DNA of 64,000 nt, taken from contig CAZKIO010000024.1 in the NCBI GenBank assembly GCA_964552795.1, positions 1 to 64,000 on the forward strand, read 5' to 3'. The notes under the pieces were generated by a model. The model did no database searches, was not told where the DNA came from, and was given only the letters and a program-made list of their open reading frames with translations. Origin of the DNA: JAEUHZ01 sp964552795 (lineage in GTDB: Bacteria; Planctomycetota; UBA1135; GCA-002686595). Below are positions 18,100 through 28,200 of this stretch, piece after piece (position 1 is the first letter of the stretch; each line of letters begins with the position of its first letter). The translations under genes were made by a program, and so were the position numbers.

Positions 18100-18263
18100 C
18101 CGCCGAGTTCCTGCGACCGCAGCTCGCGGCGCTGCGGGAGTGTCCCGCGAACTCGTTGTCTGCCGCACCTGCGTGGGCCTGATCGCCAGGGGGGAGGTAG
18201 GCACTCCCATGGGTGTGTCCGAGACGCTGCGCGAGCCGCCCCACCGCGCACAGGTGGGCAAGC

Positions 18264-19103
18264 TCAGTGGTCGAACGTGATCCACTCGGAGACCGGGCTC
18301 CCCGCGCGTCGCCAGTTCTCAGGCCACGCCTCCCACAAGACCGCGTAGCGCCGCGAGTTCATCTTGCCGCGCAGCACGATCCGGGGCTCGCCAGCGACGA
18401 GTCCGACGCGGTAGAGCGCGACGCCGTCCTTGAGGTTCCCCGCCACGGTGTGGACGAACGCGACCTCTTGGAAGTTGGCGGCGAAGGTGCCGTCCTCCTT
18501 CTGCTTGGCGAGCTGGATCGTGAACGAAAAAGGCTCGGTGGCTGCTCCGAAGACCGGCCGAGTCTCACCGACGCGCTCGATGGCGCGTTCTACGCGAGCG
18601 GCCTGCTCGTCGGCCGTGGACGTGATCGCTGGCTGGGTCTCCGAGACAGAGGTGGCTGCTTCGAGCTTCGCCGCTCGTGCTGCTCCCCCGGTGCCTTTCG
18701 GCCGCGCAATCTCGGCGAGCAGGCTCTTGTCGGTCTGCACCTGCACGACCCTGACCCGCTCGACGGATGATGCGATCGTGTTGGCGTTGTGCGCGTCGAA
18801 CCGCCACGTCTGCCCGGCGGCGAGGTGCGTGGTCGTCGCCATCGCATCGCCGATCTTCGCGCCCGACGGATCGAGCAGTTCCAGGGTGACGATGCAGTAC
18901 GAGAGCGCTTCGCCGGACGTGTTCGTAGCCGTGCCCCTGAACCCGCTCAACCCTCCGCGTCCGTAGTGCGAGAGCACGCCCGTCACCTCGACGCGGACAT
19001 CGTTGATGACCACGGGCGACGGCAGGTCGAGCTTCGGCGCGACCGAAGTGCATGAGCCGACGACGGCGGCGAGGAGCAGCAGAAGAGCGCGGCAGGGGAT
19101 CAT
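18264..19103 (-). CDS. Lipoprotein with FxLYD-like domain
   Basis: 279 residues. The signal peptide ends in a lipobox (AAVVGSC), giving an acylated Cys at about residue 18. Residues about 30-105 resemble the FxLYD fold: FRGTATNTSGEALSYCIVTL, then ELLDPSGAKIGDAMATTTHL and AAGQTWRF. A low-complexity linker (about 130-175) leads to a second beta-rich domain ending AGSPVSEWITFDH. FxLYD domains occur in many lipoproteins of unknown role. GAGAGG lies directly before the start. It is divergent from the excisionase-like gene, with a palindrome copy in between. Confidence 0.65.
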   Translation of the reverse strand: MIPCRALLLLLAAVVGSCTSVAPKLDLPSPVVINDVRVEVTGVLSHYGRGGLSGFRGTATNTSGEALSYCIVTLELLDPSGAKIGDAMATTTHLAAGQTWRFDAHNANTIASSVERVRVVQVQTDKSLLAEIARPKGTGGAARAAKLEAATSVSETQPAITSTADEQAARVERAIERVGETRPVFGAATEPFSFTIQLAKQKEDGTFAANFQEVAFVHTVAGNLKDGVALYRVGLVAGEPRIVLRGKMNSRRYAVLWEAWPENWRRAGSPVSEWITFDH

Positions 19104-19214
19104 CCTCTCGCCATCGACTCCCTCGAAGCTGGGCTTGAGGGTTTGCTTCCAGCGAGCACCGGCCGCCCTCGGTAGACAAGCGACTCCTGCCAGGGCGAGG
19201 ACTCCGCAGGCGGA

Positions 19215-19231
19215 GCAGACACGCTGTCTAG
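19215..19231. repeat. 17-bp palindrome, copy 3
   Basis: GCAGACACGCTGTCTAG: arms GCAGACA and TGTCTAG around CGC. It sits between the divergent lipoprotein gene and the excisionase/methylase operon. Confidence 0.7.
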
Positions 19232-19342
19232 CCGGACCCCGCCTTCCGAAACCGCCCCGACTCGGGGGGGAATCGCTGGCAATCCTTGTACTGGCTCGCC
19301 AAGCTCACGAGGCACCCGGCCAGCCGGAACCGGACCACCCCC

Positions 19343-19528
19343 ATGAAGGAACACCTCCTGAGCATCAAGCAGGTCGCCGACTTCCTGAACATGTCCGAGC
19401 GCAGCGTCTACCGCCTCGCCAGGGACAGGAAGATCCCGGCCGTGAAGATCGCGTCGTCCTGGCGCGTCCCCCAGAAGGAACTCCGCGAGTGGATCGCCGC
19501 GAAGCTCCGGGAGAAAGCACCCGCGTAG
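19343..19528 (+). CDS. Excisionase-type helix-turn-helix protein
   Basis: 61 residues from ATG 19343. MKEHLLSIKQVADFLNMSER followed by SVYRLARDRKIPAVKIASSW and RVPQKELREWI is the typical MerR-like HTH_17/excise domain. Such proteins act as recombination directionality factors or as local regulators. It is the first gene before the methylase (9 nt gap), so it may set expression of the defence operon. Confidence 0.8.
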   Translation: MKEHLLSIKQVADFLNMSERSVYRLARDRKIPAVKIASSWRVPQKELREWIAAKLREKAPA

Positions 19529-19537
19529 CACGCGCTC

Positions 19538-22500
19538 ATGAACGCTCGCAGCTCCCCCACATCGCACACCGGCGAGAAGCCGCCGTTCCTTGACGGTGTT
19601 CCGCTCCGCCGCGTGACGCTCGCCGACCGCTGGCCGTTCACCCCGACGGGACTAGCGCTCGGCGGCGGAGCCTCCGGCTTGGAGGTTCTCGTCGCAACGC
19701 ACCCGCGCACCCCGAGCGCGCAGGACCTCCGCTCGGCATGGAAGGCGCGCCACGGCGGGCGCGCGGCCCCGCTCCTCGTCGTCGTCCTCTACGAAGGCAA
19801 GGCGGCGCTCTGCGGCCCAGCCGGTGACGATCCACCCGCAAGGCTCGACCTCGATCCGAGTCAGGTGGATCGCATCTGCCGCGAGGCGCTTGGCGAAGCC
19901 GACCGTCACACCGCGCTCCGCGCGCTGCGTGACTCACTACCCGCGCTCGACACCGACCTGGGCGGGCTTCGCAACGAGGGCTTCCTCGCCACGCACGAGC
20001 TGCGCGCGGGAGCGAGACAGCGCGCCGACTGGCGCGATGCGGCGGCCAAGGCGTCGCGCATCCTCGACCGCAAGGGAACCGACCTGCTCAAGGCCCTCGG
20101 CTTCCAGATCGAGTCGTGTGATCGCGTCACGTCGATCCTGCGATCGAAGGACCGCAAGGTCGCTGTCGCCGTCCTGCTCAACCGCGACGAGTCGCCCGAG
20201 CTGCAAGCAGGCCGTTTCGCGGACATCTCCCCGGTCAGCTACGCGCTCGCCGTCGCCGACCGCGAGAACCTCCCGTACGTCGTCATCCAGCACGGCGCGA
20301 AGGTGCGCGTGTACCCCGCGCGCGTCGGTGTCGGTGTGGGCCGTCGCGGACGCACCGAGACGTACGTCGAGTGCCACGCTGGGCTCCTGCACGAGGACAA
20401 CGCGGCGCTGCTCTGGCTGCTCTGCTCGGCCGAGGCGCTCCTGCCCGGCGGCAGCCTCGACGACTTGATCGCCGCTTCGGGTCGCTTCTCTGGCGACCTC
20501 GCGGCAGAGCTGCGCGAGCGCATCTACCTGTCCGTCGTGCCGAAGCTCGCGCAGGGTCTCGTCGCGGCTCGCCAGCTCAAGAAGCCCACGGCACAGGATC
20601 TCCACGACACGTACGAGATGGCGCTCGTCGTCCTTTTCCGGCTGCTCTTCATCGCGTACGCCGAGGACAAGGACCTTCTGCCCTACCGCTGGAACGGTCT
20701 GTACCAGCGTCGTTCCCTCAAGACCAAGGCGCAGGAGATTCTCGATCTCGTCCGCAAGGGGCTCGACTTCGACGCGGGCGACAACCTCTGGGAAGAGGTC
20801 CATCAACTGTTCCGCGCCGTCGATGTCGGCAACCGCGAGTGGGGTGTCCCACCCTACGACGGTGGGCTGTTCACGGAGGACGCCGAGGTCTCGCGCGTCG
20901 GCGCGCTGCTCGCACCGCTGCGACTCCCGAACACGACGCTCGGTCCAGCTCTCCGCGACCTCATGCTCGTGAACACGGAGGAAGGTCTCGGTCCCGTGGA
21001 CTTCCGCAGCCTCGGCGTGCGCGAGTTCGGAACCGTGTACGAGGGCCTGCTCGAAAGCGAGCTAGCCGTCGCGGAGTCCGACCTCGGCGTGGACAAGGAG
21101 GGCGTCTACCGTCCGTGCAAGAAGGGCGAGCAGCCGCTCGTCACGAAGGGCGAGGTCTACCTCCACAACGCATCGGGCGCACGCAAGTCCACCGGCTCGT
21201 ACTTCACGAAGCAGTTCGCCGTCGAGCACCTTCTGGAGCGCGCACTGGAGCCCGCGCTCGCGGAGCACCTCGCACGGCTAGACACGTTGTCTGCCGACGA
21301 GGCTGGAGATCGCTTCTTCGACTTCCGCGTCGCCGACATCTCGATGGGGTCGGGGCACTTTCTTATCGCCGCGATCGACCACATCGAGAAGGCGCTCTCG
21401 GGCTACCTCGCGCGAAAGAAGCTGCCGACCGTCCTGACCGAGCTTGCGACGCTTCGCGCTGCGGCCATCGCCGCGCTCGGGCCACTTGCTGAACAGGTCG
21501 AGATCGAAGACACGCAGCTCCTGCGACGGTTGATCGCCCGACGCTGCATCTACGGCGTCGATCTGAACCCGACAGCCGTCCAGCTTGCACGCCTCGCCGT
21601 CTGGGTTCACACGTTTGTGCCGGGACTCCCGCTCTCGCTCCTCGACCACGGTCTCGTCACCGGCAACTCGCTCGTCGGCATCGGTCGCCTCGACGAGGTG
21701 CGCGATGCGATCAGCGCGGGTGACACGCCGCTGTTCCGCGTCGATGCCGACAGCTTGCTCGGACGGGCAGCGGAACCGCTCGCGCGGTTGGCGCGACTTG
21801 CAGACGCTACGCCATCGGACCTCGAACGAGCCCGTCGCGCTCAGCAAGCAGCACTGGAGGCGGTCGCTTCCGCTTTGACGCTGTGCGACCTCGTGACCGC
21901 AACGCGAATCACGGGCGAGAAGCTCACGGTCGAGATGGAACGCCTGGAGACGCTCCAGAGTGACCTTGAAACGTCTCCGAAGCTCCGCGCAGCGAAGAAG
22001 GCCCTGGATGGTCTCACTCCGTTCCACTTTCCCATTGCGTTCCCCGAGGTGTTCCTGCGCTCGCGTCCTGGCTTCGACGTGATCGTCGGCAACCCTCCGT
22101 GGGAGAAGGCGCATGTCGAGGAACACGAGTTCTGGGCTCGTTACAACCCCGGCCTTCGATCGGCGACCCAGGCTGAGCGCGAGAAGCGGTATCTACAGCT
22201 CCGACGAGAACGCCCGGACCTTCAACGTGCGCTGGAAGCTGAGGTCCAATCGAATGAGACGCTTCGCGCGGCTCTCATGGCCGGGCCGTATCCCGGAATG
22301 GGCGCGGGCCACCCGGACCTCTACAAGGCGTTTTGCTGGCGGTTCTGGCACCTCGTCGCCGACGACGGCGGGCGCATTGGCGTTGTTCTTCCGCGCTCCG
22401 TCCTTGCGGCAAGAGGCTCGGCCGCGTTCCGCGAAGAGGTCTTCGAGCACGCAGACGACGTGCGGGTCACGATGCTCCTCAACAACCGTCAGTGGTTCTT

Positions 22501-23605
22501 CGACAACGTTCACCCGCAGTACACGATCGGCCTCGTGACTTTCGTGAAGCGGCGGTCGGATCGCACGTCGGTATCCCTCCAAGGCCCATATCCCAGTTTC
22601 GAGCGCTACGGCGAGGGCGTCGTTCAAGAGCCCGCCGTCTTCTACGGTTCCGACATCAAGAGCTGGAATGACACGGCTTCGCTTCCGCTTCTTCCGAGCG
22701 AGGAGTCCGTCGAGGTGTTCACCCGCCTCCGCGCGTCTCCCCGACTTGACCTGGACGAAGCTGGCACGTGGCGCGCGCGCCCTCTCCAGGGAGACTTGAA
22801 CGCAACGACTGACAAGAACCTCATGGAGCTTCGGCCCGATCCCTGGCCGGAGGGCGCGTGGCCGGTGTTCAAGGGCGAGTCGTTCGACATCTGGACGCCG
22901 GACACTGGAACGTACTACGCGAGCTGCGATCCACGTCTCGTCCTGCCAGAACTCCAGGCCACTCGCATTCGCGGCGGCCGAAACAGCCGATCGCCATTCT
23001 CTGAGTTTGACGCGCGCTGGCGCAGTACGCCGACAACACTTCCGTGCGAAGCCCCACGTATCGCGTTCCGGGATGTGACGCGGTCAACGGACACTCGCAC
23101 TGTCCGGGTGGCCCTGGTTCCGCCACACGTGTTCCTGACGCATAAGGCTCCGTTCCTTCTTTGGCCTCGCGGCACGCCGCGCGACGAGGCGTACCTACTT
23201 GGCGTTCTTTCGAGCGTTCCCCTCGACTGGTACGCCCGACGGTTCGTCGAAGTCAGCCTCACGTTCTTCGTCCTCAATCCGTTCCCGATTCCTCGGCCGC
23301 CTACGACTGACGTGCGATGGCAGCGAGCGGTGGAACTCGCGGGCCGCCTCGGCTGCCCTGACGCGCGCTTCGCCGAGTGGGCCAAGTCCGTGGGTGTCGA
23401 GTGCGGTCCGCTGCGCGACGACTTGAAGCTCGACATGATCCACGAACTCGATGCCGTCGTCGCGCACCTCTACGGTCTTGACGAGAAGCACCTCGTCCAC
23501 ATCTTCGAGACCTTCCACGAGGGTTGGGACTTCGAGCCCCGCTTGAAGCAGACCCGCAAGCACTTCCGCGAGTGGGAGCGACGCACGAGGAAGGCGCATC
23601 ACTAG
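19538..23605 (+). CDS. Eco57I-type / type IIG-like DNA methyltransferase-restriction protein
   Basis: 1355 residues. The N-terminal about 550 residues contain a nuclease/specificity-like region (DLLKALGFQIESCDRVTSIL). The N6-adenine methylase core includes a motif I-like VADISMGSGHFLIAA (about 598-612), then RRCIYGVDLNPTAVQLARLA and the catalytic motif IV NPPW at residues 852-855 (FDVIVGNPPWEKA). A long target-recognition-like C-terminus ends KHFREWERR. Such proteins methylate adenine and may cut DNA, alone or with partners, as in type IIG or BREX/DISARM-like systems. The next gene overlaps by 1 nt. Odd: a copy of the 17-bp palindrome (21278-21294) lies in frame and encodes RLDTLSAD. Confidence 0.85.
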   Translation: MNARSSPTSHTGEKPPFLDGVPLRRVTLADRWPFTPTGLALGGGASGLEVLVATHPRTPSAQDLRSAWKARHGGRAAPLLVVVLYEGKAALCGPAGDDPPARLDLDPSQVDRICREALGEADRHTALRALRDSLPALDTDLGGLRNEGFLATHELRAGARQRADWRDAAAKASRILDRKGTDLLKALGFQIESCDRVTSILRSKDRKVAVAVLLNRDESPELQAGRFADISPVSYALAVADRENLPYVVIQHGAKVRVYPARVGVGVGRRGRTETYVECHAGLLHEDNAALLWLLCSAEALLPGGSLDDLIAASGRFSGDLAAELRERIYLSVVPKLAQGLVAARQLKKPTAQDLHDTYEMALVVLFRLLFIAYAEDKDLLPYRWNGLYQRRSLKTKAQEILDLVRKGLDFDAGDNLWEEVHQLFRAVDVGNREWGVPPYDGGLFTEDAEVSRVGALLAPLRLPNTTLGPALRDLMLVNTEEGLGPVDFRSLGVREFGTVYEGLLESELAVAESDLGVDKEGVYRPCKKGEQPLVTKGEVYLHNASGARKSTGSYFTKQFAVEHLLERALEPALAEHLARLDTLSADEAGDRFFDFRVADISMGSGHFLIAAIDHIEKALSGYLARKKLPTVLTELATLRAAAIAALGPLAEQVEIEDTQLLRRLIARRCIYGVDLNPTAVQLARLAVWVHTFVPGLPLSLLDHGLVTGNSLVGIGRLDEVRDAISAGDTPLFRVDADSLLGRAAEPLARLARLADATPSDLERARRAQQAALEAVASALTLCDLVTATRITGEKLTVEMERLETLQSDLETSPKLRAAKKALDGLTPFHFPIAFPEVFLRSRPGFDVIVGNPPWEKAHVEEHEFWARYNPGLRSATQAEREKRYLQLRRERPDLQRALEAEVQSNETLRAALMAGPYPGMGAGHPDLYKAFCWRFWHLVADDGGRIGVVLPRSVLAARGSAAFREEVFEHADDVRVTMLLNNRQWFFDNVHPQYTIGLVTFVKRRSDRTSVSLQGPYPSFERYGEGVVQEPAVFYGSDIKSWNDTASLPLLPSEESVEVFTRLRASPRLDLDEAGTWRARPLQGDLNATTDKNLMELRPDPWPEGAWPVFKGESFDIWTPDTGTYYASCDPRLVLPELQATRIRGGRNSRSPFSEFDARWRSTPTTLPCEAPRIAFRDVTRSTDTRTVRVALVPPHVFLTHKAPFLLWPRGTPRDEAYLLGVLSSVPLDWYARRFVEVSLTFFVLNPFPIPRPPTTDVRWQRAVELAGRLGCPDARFAEWAKSVGVECGPLRDDLKLDMIHELDAVVAHLYGLDEKHLVHIFETFHEGWDFEPRLKQTRKHFREWERRTRKAHH
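21278..21294. repeat. 17-bp palindrome, copy 4, inside the methylase gene
   Basis: CTAGACACGTTGTCTGC, identical to the copies at 29926 and 31696. It is read in frame as LDTLSA between the N-terminal region and motif I of the methylase, without breaking the gene. Confidence 0.7.
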
Positions 23606-25167
23606 TGCCTCGCCCCCGGCTCGCACGACTGACCATCTACTTGCTCAAGGAGACCCACTCGTCTCCTGATCTCGCTCTGACCCCAGCAACGCGCCAGGGC
23701 GGAACCCCGATCTCCATCGCGGGGGCCTCGATCGGTGACCTCTATCTCCAACCACTGCCGAGCCACGTACCGTCCTGGGCGAGACTGTTCTCCGATGCAG
23801 CCCTCCCAAGAGACTTCTTCCCGTTTGTCTCAGGGGCCTCCGCAGTCTTCCTAGTTCCGGCGGGTGGTCGCCACTTTGCATTGACGTTCGGCCAAGGACG
23901 CTACCTGCTCGAACCCGGTTCGTGGGAGGAGCGGTTTGGACTGCTCGTGACAGTGAACGCGATCGCGCCCGAGAGCTTGCGAAGCCTCGACCGGAAGACC
24001 CTCGACGAGAGCGTGCGCCACACCCGAGAGCAGGTGAGCCGTCGATCCACGATCGCCGCATTCGGTCTGAACCCTGAGCAGGACCTCCTCCGCGCGGTCG
24101 ATGGTTCCCCGGTCGATGACACTCTCGGAGCGAAGATGACCGGGATGGACGCGCTCAACGTGTCTGCGCCGGTCACGCTGGGCACGCTCGCCCCGATGCT
24201 GGAGCGCTACCTCGCGCTCTTTGGCTCCAACGCCTACCAAACCCACTTCTCGTGGATCGACCACATCGCGGAAGTGAGCGATGTCACGCTCAAGCGCACA
24301 CTTGACGACGCACTCATCTCTCGTCTCGGGGCGGGCTCACACGACCGCTTGTGGATGGCCGTCCCTGAGGTCATGGAGTGGGACGACGTCGCCGGGTTCC
24401 GCTACGGTGCTTCAAAGCGGCCCGCACTTGTTCCTGACCTCCACCTCTCGCAGTTCTTTGACTACGCGACAGGCAAGGAGATCACGATGGAGCGCCTGCG
24501 ATCCACTCCGGTGATCTGCTATTCGCATTCGACCGACACCGAGCGCAACAAGTGGAACGTGTTGCAGTGCCTGTACTGCGAGGTGGACCTCGGCGGAGTT
24601 GTCTACCTGCTCTCGGGAGGAAAGTGGTATCGCGTCGCTCAAGGCTTCGTCGATGAAGTGAATGCCGCGTTCCATCGCATTCCGCGTAGTTCGGTCGCGC
24701 TACCGCCATGCTCGGAGAATGACGAGCTTGCGTACAACACTCGTGTCGCCGCGACTTCCGGGAACCGCATCGCCCTTATGGACCGCAAGGTTGTCCGTGT
24801 CGATGCGGCGAGGGACAAGATTGAGTTCTGCGATCTCTACACGAGCGACCGACGGTTGATCCACGTGAAGCGCTACGGCGCATCCTCAGTGCTCAGCCAC
24901 CTGTTCGCGCAGGGCACGGTTTCCGGCGAACTTCTTGCCGAGGTGAAGGTGTTCCGCGAGAAGGTCAACGCTCTCCTTCCGGCATCGCACGCACTTCCAG
25001 TCGATAGCGTCGTCCCGCGTGACTACGAGATTGTGTTCGCGATCGTCAGTCGTTCGCCGCGTGACCTCGACCTGCCGTTCTTTAGCAAGGTCAGCCTTCG
25101 CGTGGCAGTGAAGCGCTTGGAGGCTCGGGGATACCGGGTGTTCCTGAACAAGGTGTCTGTCCAATGA
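23605..25167 (+). CDS. TIGR04141 / DUF6119 family protein
   Basis: 520 residues. GTG 23605 shares its first base with the TAG of the methylase gene (TAGTG), so the two are coupled. The start LARLTIYLLKET, the block FVSGASAVFLVPAGGRHFAL with FGQGRYLLEP, and the end SKVSLRVAVKRLEARGYRVF match the sporadically distributed TIGR04141 (DUF6119) family. The family's biochemical role is unsettled; members are found near restriction-like and other defence genes. Here it is locked between a methylase and a helicase-nuclease, so it is probably a component of that system. No transmembrane segment is seen. Confidence 0.75.
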   Translation: MPRPRLARLTIYLLKETHSSPDLALTPATRQGGTPISIAGASIGDLYLQPLPSHVPSWARLFSDAALPRDFFPFVSGASAVFLVPAGGRHFALTFGQGRYLLEPGSWEERFGLLVTVNAIAPESLRSLDRKTLDESVRHTREQVSRRSTIAAFGLNPEQDLLRAVDGSPVDDTLGAKMTGMDALNVSAPVTLGTLAPMLERYLALFGSNAYQTHFSWIDHIAEVSDVTLKRTLDDALISRLGAGSHDRLWMAVPEVMEWDDVAGFRYGASKRPALVPDLHLSQFFDYATGKEITMERLRSTPVICYSHSTDTERNKWNVLQCLYCEVDLGGVVYLLSGGKWYRVAQGFVDEVNAAFHRIPRSSVALPPCSENDELAYNTRVAATSGNRIALMDRKVVRVDAARDKIEFCDLYTSDRRLIHVKRYGASSVLSHLFAQGTVSGELLAEVKVFREKVNALLPASHALPVDSVVPRDYEIVFAIVSRSPRDLDLPFFSKVSLRVAVKRLEARGYRVFLNKVSVQ

Positions 25168-25216
25168 CCGGACGCTTCTACGCAAGCCGGTACGACCGCC
25201 CGAGTCGAGGTCTGGG

Positions 25217-28200
25217 ATGAGCGCGGCCGACGCACACGGAGACGCTCCCGTCCCCGCACCCGAGTTCGTTGACAACCGCAACGGCAACACGCTTGCCCGC
25301 GCTATCACGCGGCACGTCGCTGCGCTTCGGCAGTGTGGCCGCGTCCCGGCGGAGCTGTCCGTCGCCAGCGCCTACTTCAATCCGCAGGGACTCGAACTCA
25401 TCGCTGCCGAAGCGCGTCACATCGACAAAATCAGCTTGCTGCTCGGCGTCGAGCCGGAGCCGGAAGCGATCCGCGCTCGGCGTGGCCCGTTCGATCCAAC
25501 CGAGCCGGAGTTCACCCGACGCCGCGTCAGGGAGAACCTCACTCGCCTTGAGAAGGGCCTGAGGCATGACCGAGACACGTTGCCGTTCAACGCCGACGAC
25601 GACCGCGCGGTCCGAACGCTGCTCGACTTCCTGCGCTCGGGCCGCGTCGAGGTTCGCCGCTACGAGCGTCACTTCTTGCACGCGAAGGCGTTCATCCTGC
25701 GCGGCGACGATCGCGGCGTGATCGTCGGCTCGTCGAACCTGACGCGCGCGGGCCTCTCGACCAACCTCGAACTCAACCTCGGGCACTACAGCGAGCCGCT
25801 CGTTGGCAAGGTCCAGGAGTGGTACGACGAGCTTTGGGGCGAGGCAGTTCCGTTCGACCTCGCCGCCCTGTACGAAGAGCTGTTCACGGAGTATCCGCCG
25901 TACCTGATCTACCTCAAGGTCCTGTGGCACCTCTATCACGGCGAGCTTGCGCAGGAAGAGCAGGACAACGGCCACATCCCGGTCACGAGCTTCCAGAGAC
26001 ACGGTGTCTGGCGAGCGCGCCGCATCCTGGAGACGTACGGGGGCGTGCTGATCGCGGACGGCGTCGGCCTTGGCAAGACTTTTTCCGCAGGCGAGATCAT
26101 CCGCGCGTACCGCGAGCGGCGGCAGCGCGTGCTGCTTATCTGCCCTGCATCCCTGCGCGACACGACCTGGAAGAAGTTCCTGAACGACTTCCAACTCCTC
26201 GTCGAGTGCAACTCGTACGAGGAACTCGCCAACGACCTCCAGCTCGGGGGAGCGAAGCGACACCTCCAGAACCCGCTCGACGACTACGCGCTCGTCGTGC
26301 TCGACGAAGCGCACAACTACCGCAACCCCGATGCGCCCACACGCGCGGCCGTGCTCCGGCGGTTGCTTGCAGGCAAGCGACGCGATGTCGTCCTGCTCTC
26401 CGCGACGCCAGTCAACAACTCGCTGTGGGACCTGTACCACTTGCTTCGGTTCTTCATGAAGCAGGACGCGCGGTTGTCGAGCAAGGGCGTGCTCTCGATC
26501 CGCGAGCGATTCGAGCACGCGATGCGCTCTGATCCGTTCAACCTCAACCCGGATCTCCTGTACCCGATCATCGACGCAACGACGGTGAAGCGCACGCGCC
26601 GCTTCATCAAGAAGCACTACCAGAACGACCTCATCCGGCTCCCCGACGGTCGCAGAGTGCCGATTCAGTTCCCGACGCCGATCGCGTCCTCGATCGGATA
26701 CGACCTGGACGAGGTGCTGCCGGGGTTCTTCGCGCGGCTCGAAGAAGTGCTCGCACCGCCGCAGGGATCGCCGTTGCTCTGCATGGCGCGCTACCAACCC
26801 GAGCGGTTCCCGGCGGGAGCATCTCAGGTCCAGCAAGACACCGCGCTCGTCGGCCTGCTTCGATCCGCGCTCCTCAAGCGCTTCGAGTCCTCGGCGTACG
26901 CATTCGCGCAGACGGTGACGCGCATGGTGCGCCAGCACGAGGCGTTCCTCGTCGGGCTCGGCATGGGAAAGGTCGTGCGGAAGGAGTTCATGCGCGAGCT
27001 GTCGGCGGCGGAGGACGACGACATCGAGGAGCTGATCCTCGACTCCGAGGAGGCCGACGACGCGGCGCACTACGACGTGTCCGCACTTCGCTCGGCCGTG
27101 GAGAGCGATCTGGAGATCCTCCGCGAGCTGGCGGCGGAGGCGTCGCGCGTGAAGCGCACATCGGACCCCAAGCTCGCCGCGCTGATCGAGGAGCTTGCGC
27201 ACATCGCGGCCCAGGCCGAGCGGGACGCGCTCGACGCAGAGGACGCACGGCAGAAGCGTAAGGTGCTCGTGTTCTCGCACTATGAGGACACGATCGACTG
27301 GATCGAGCCTCGGCTGCGCGAAGCCATCGCCAGCGACCGGAGGCTCGCTTGCTACCGAGACCGCATCGCCAGCGTGAGCGGTGCGGACTCGCGCGGTGGA
27401 GTCTCGCGCGATCGCGCCATCCACGGTTTCGCACCCGTCTCGACGGGAGCGATTCCGCCGCACGACGCGGATGCCTTCGACGTGCTCGTCTGCACGGACG
27501 TGCTCGCCGAAGGCATGAACTTGCAGCAAGCGCGTCATATCGTGAACTACGACCTGCCGTGGAACCCGATGCGCCTCGTTCAACGACACGGCCGTGTCGA
27601 TCGCATCGGTAGCGCGCACCGGGAGGTGTTCCTGCGCACGTTCTTCCCAGATGCGCAGCTCGATGGCCTGCTCGATCTTGAGGATCGCGTGCGCCGCAAG
27701 CTGGCGATGGCTGCGGCGTCCGTCGGCGTCGAGGATGCGCCCATCGAGGGCGGAGCGTCGGGCGATCAGTCGTTCGCTGAAACGCGGGAGGAGATCGAGA
27801 AGCTCCATCGCGGAGATGCGTCGATCTTCGAGCGAGGCGGGACCGAGGGCGCAGCGCAGACAGGCGAGGAGTACCGGCAGGAACTCCGGCGCGCGCTCGA
27901 AAGCTACGGCGACGAGATCGAGCTGCTCCCGTGGCGAGTCGGCTCCGGCATGGTGAAGGGAGACCGGCCCGGCTACGTGTTCTGCGCCGTCGTCGCGGAT
28001 CGGGTGTACCTGCGCTTCGTGCCGAGCGACACCGAGCAGCCGATCGTGACCGAGGTCGGCACATGCCTGCGTCTTCTCGAATGCACGGAGGAGACGCCGC
28101 GAGTTCTGAGCGAGGAGATGGCACTCGGGGCGTACGCCGCGTGGCAGGCGGCACGCGAGAACATCCTCGACGCCTGGACGTTCGAGACCGACCCGGCCAA

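Noticed and set aside
18147..18164. Half copy ending CGTTGTCTGCC between the XRE and lipoprotein genes
   Set aside because: The left arm is absent, so it is not counted as a site.
25995..26011. AGAGACACGGTGTCTGG inside the helicase gene resembles the 17-bp palindrome
   Set aside because: It falls on conserved helicase residues (FQRHGVWRARR) and differs in the left arm; probably chance.
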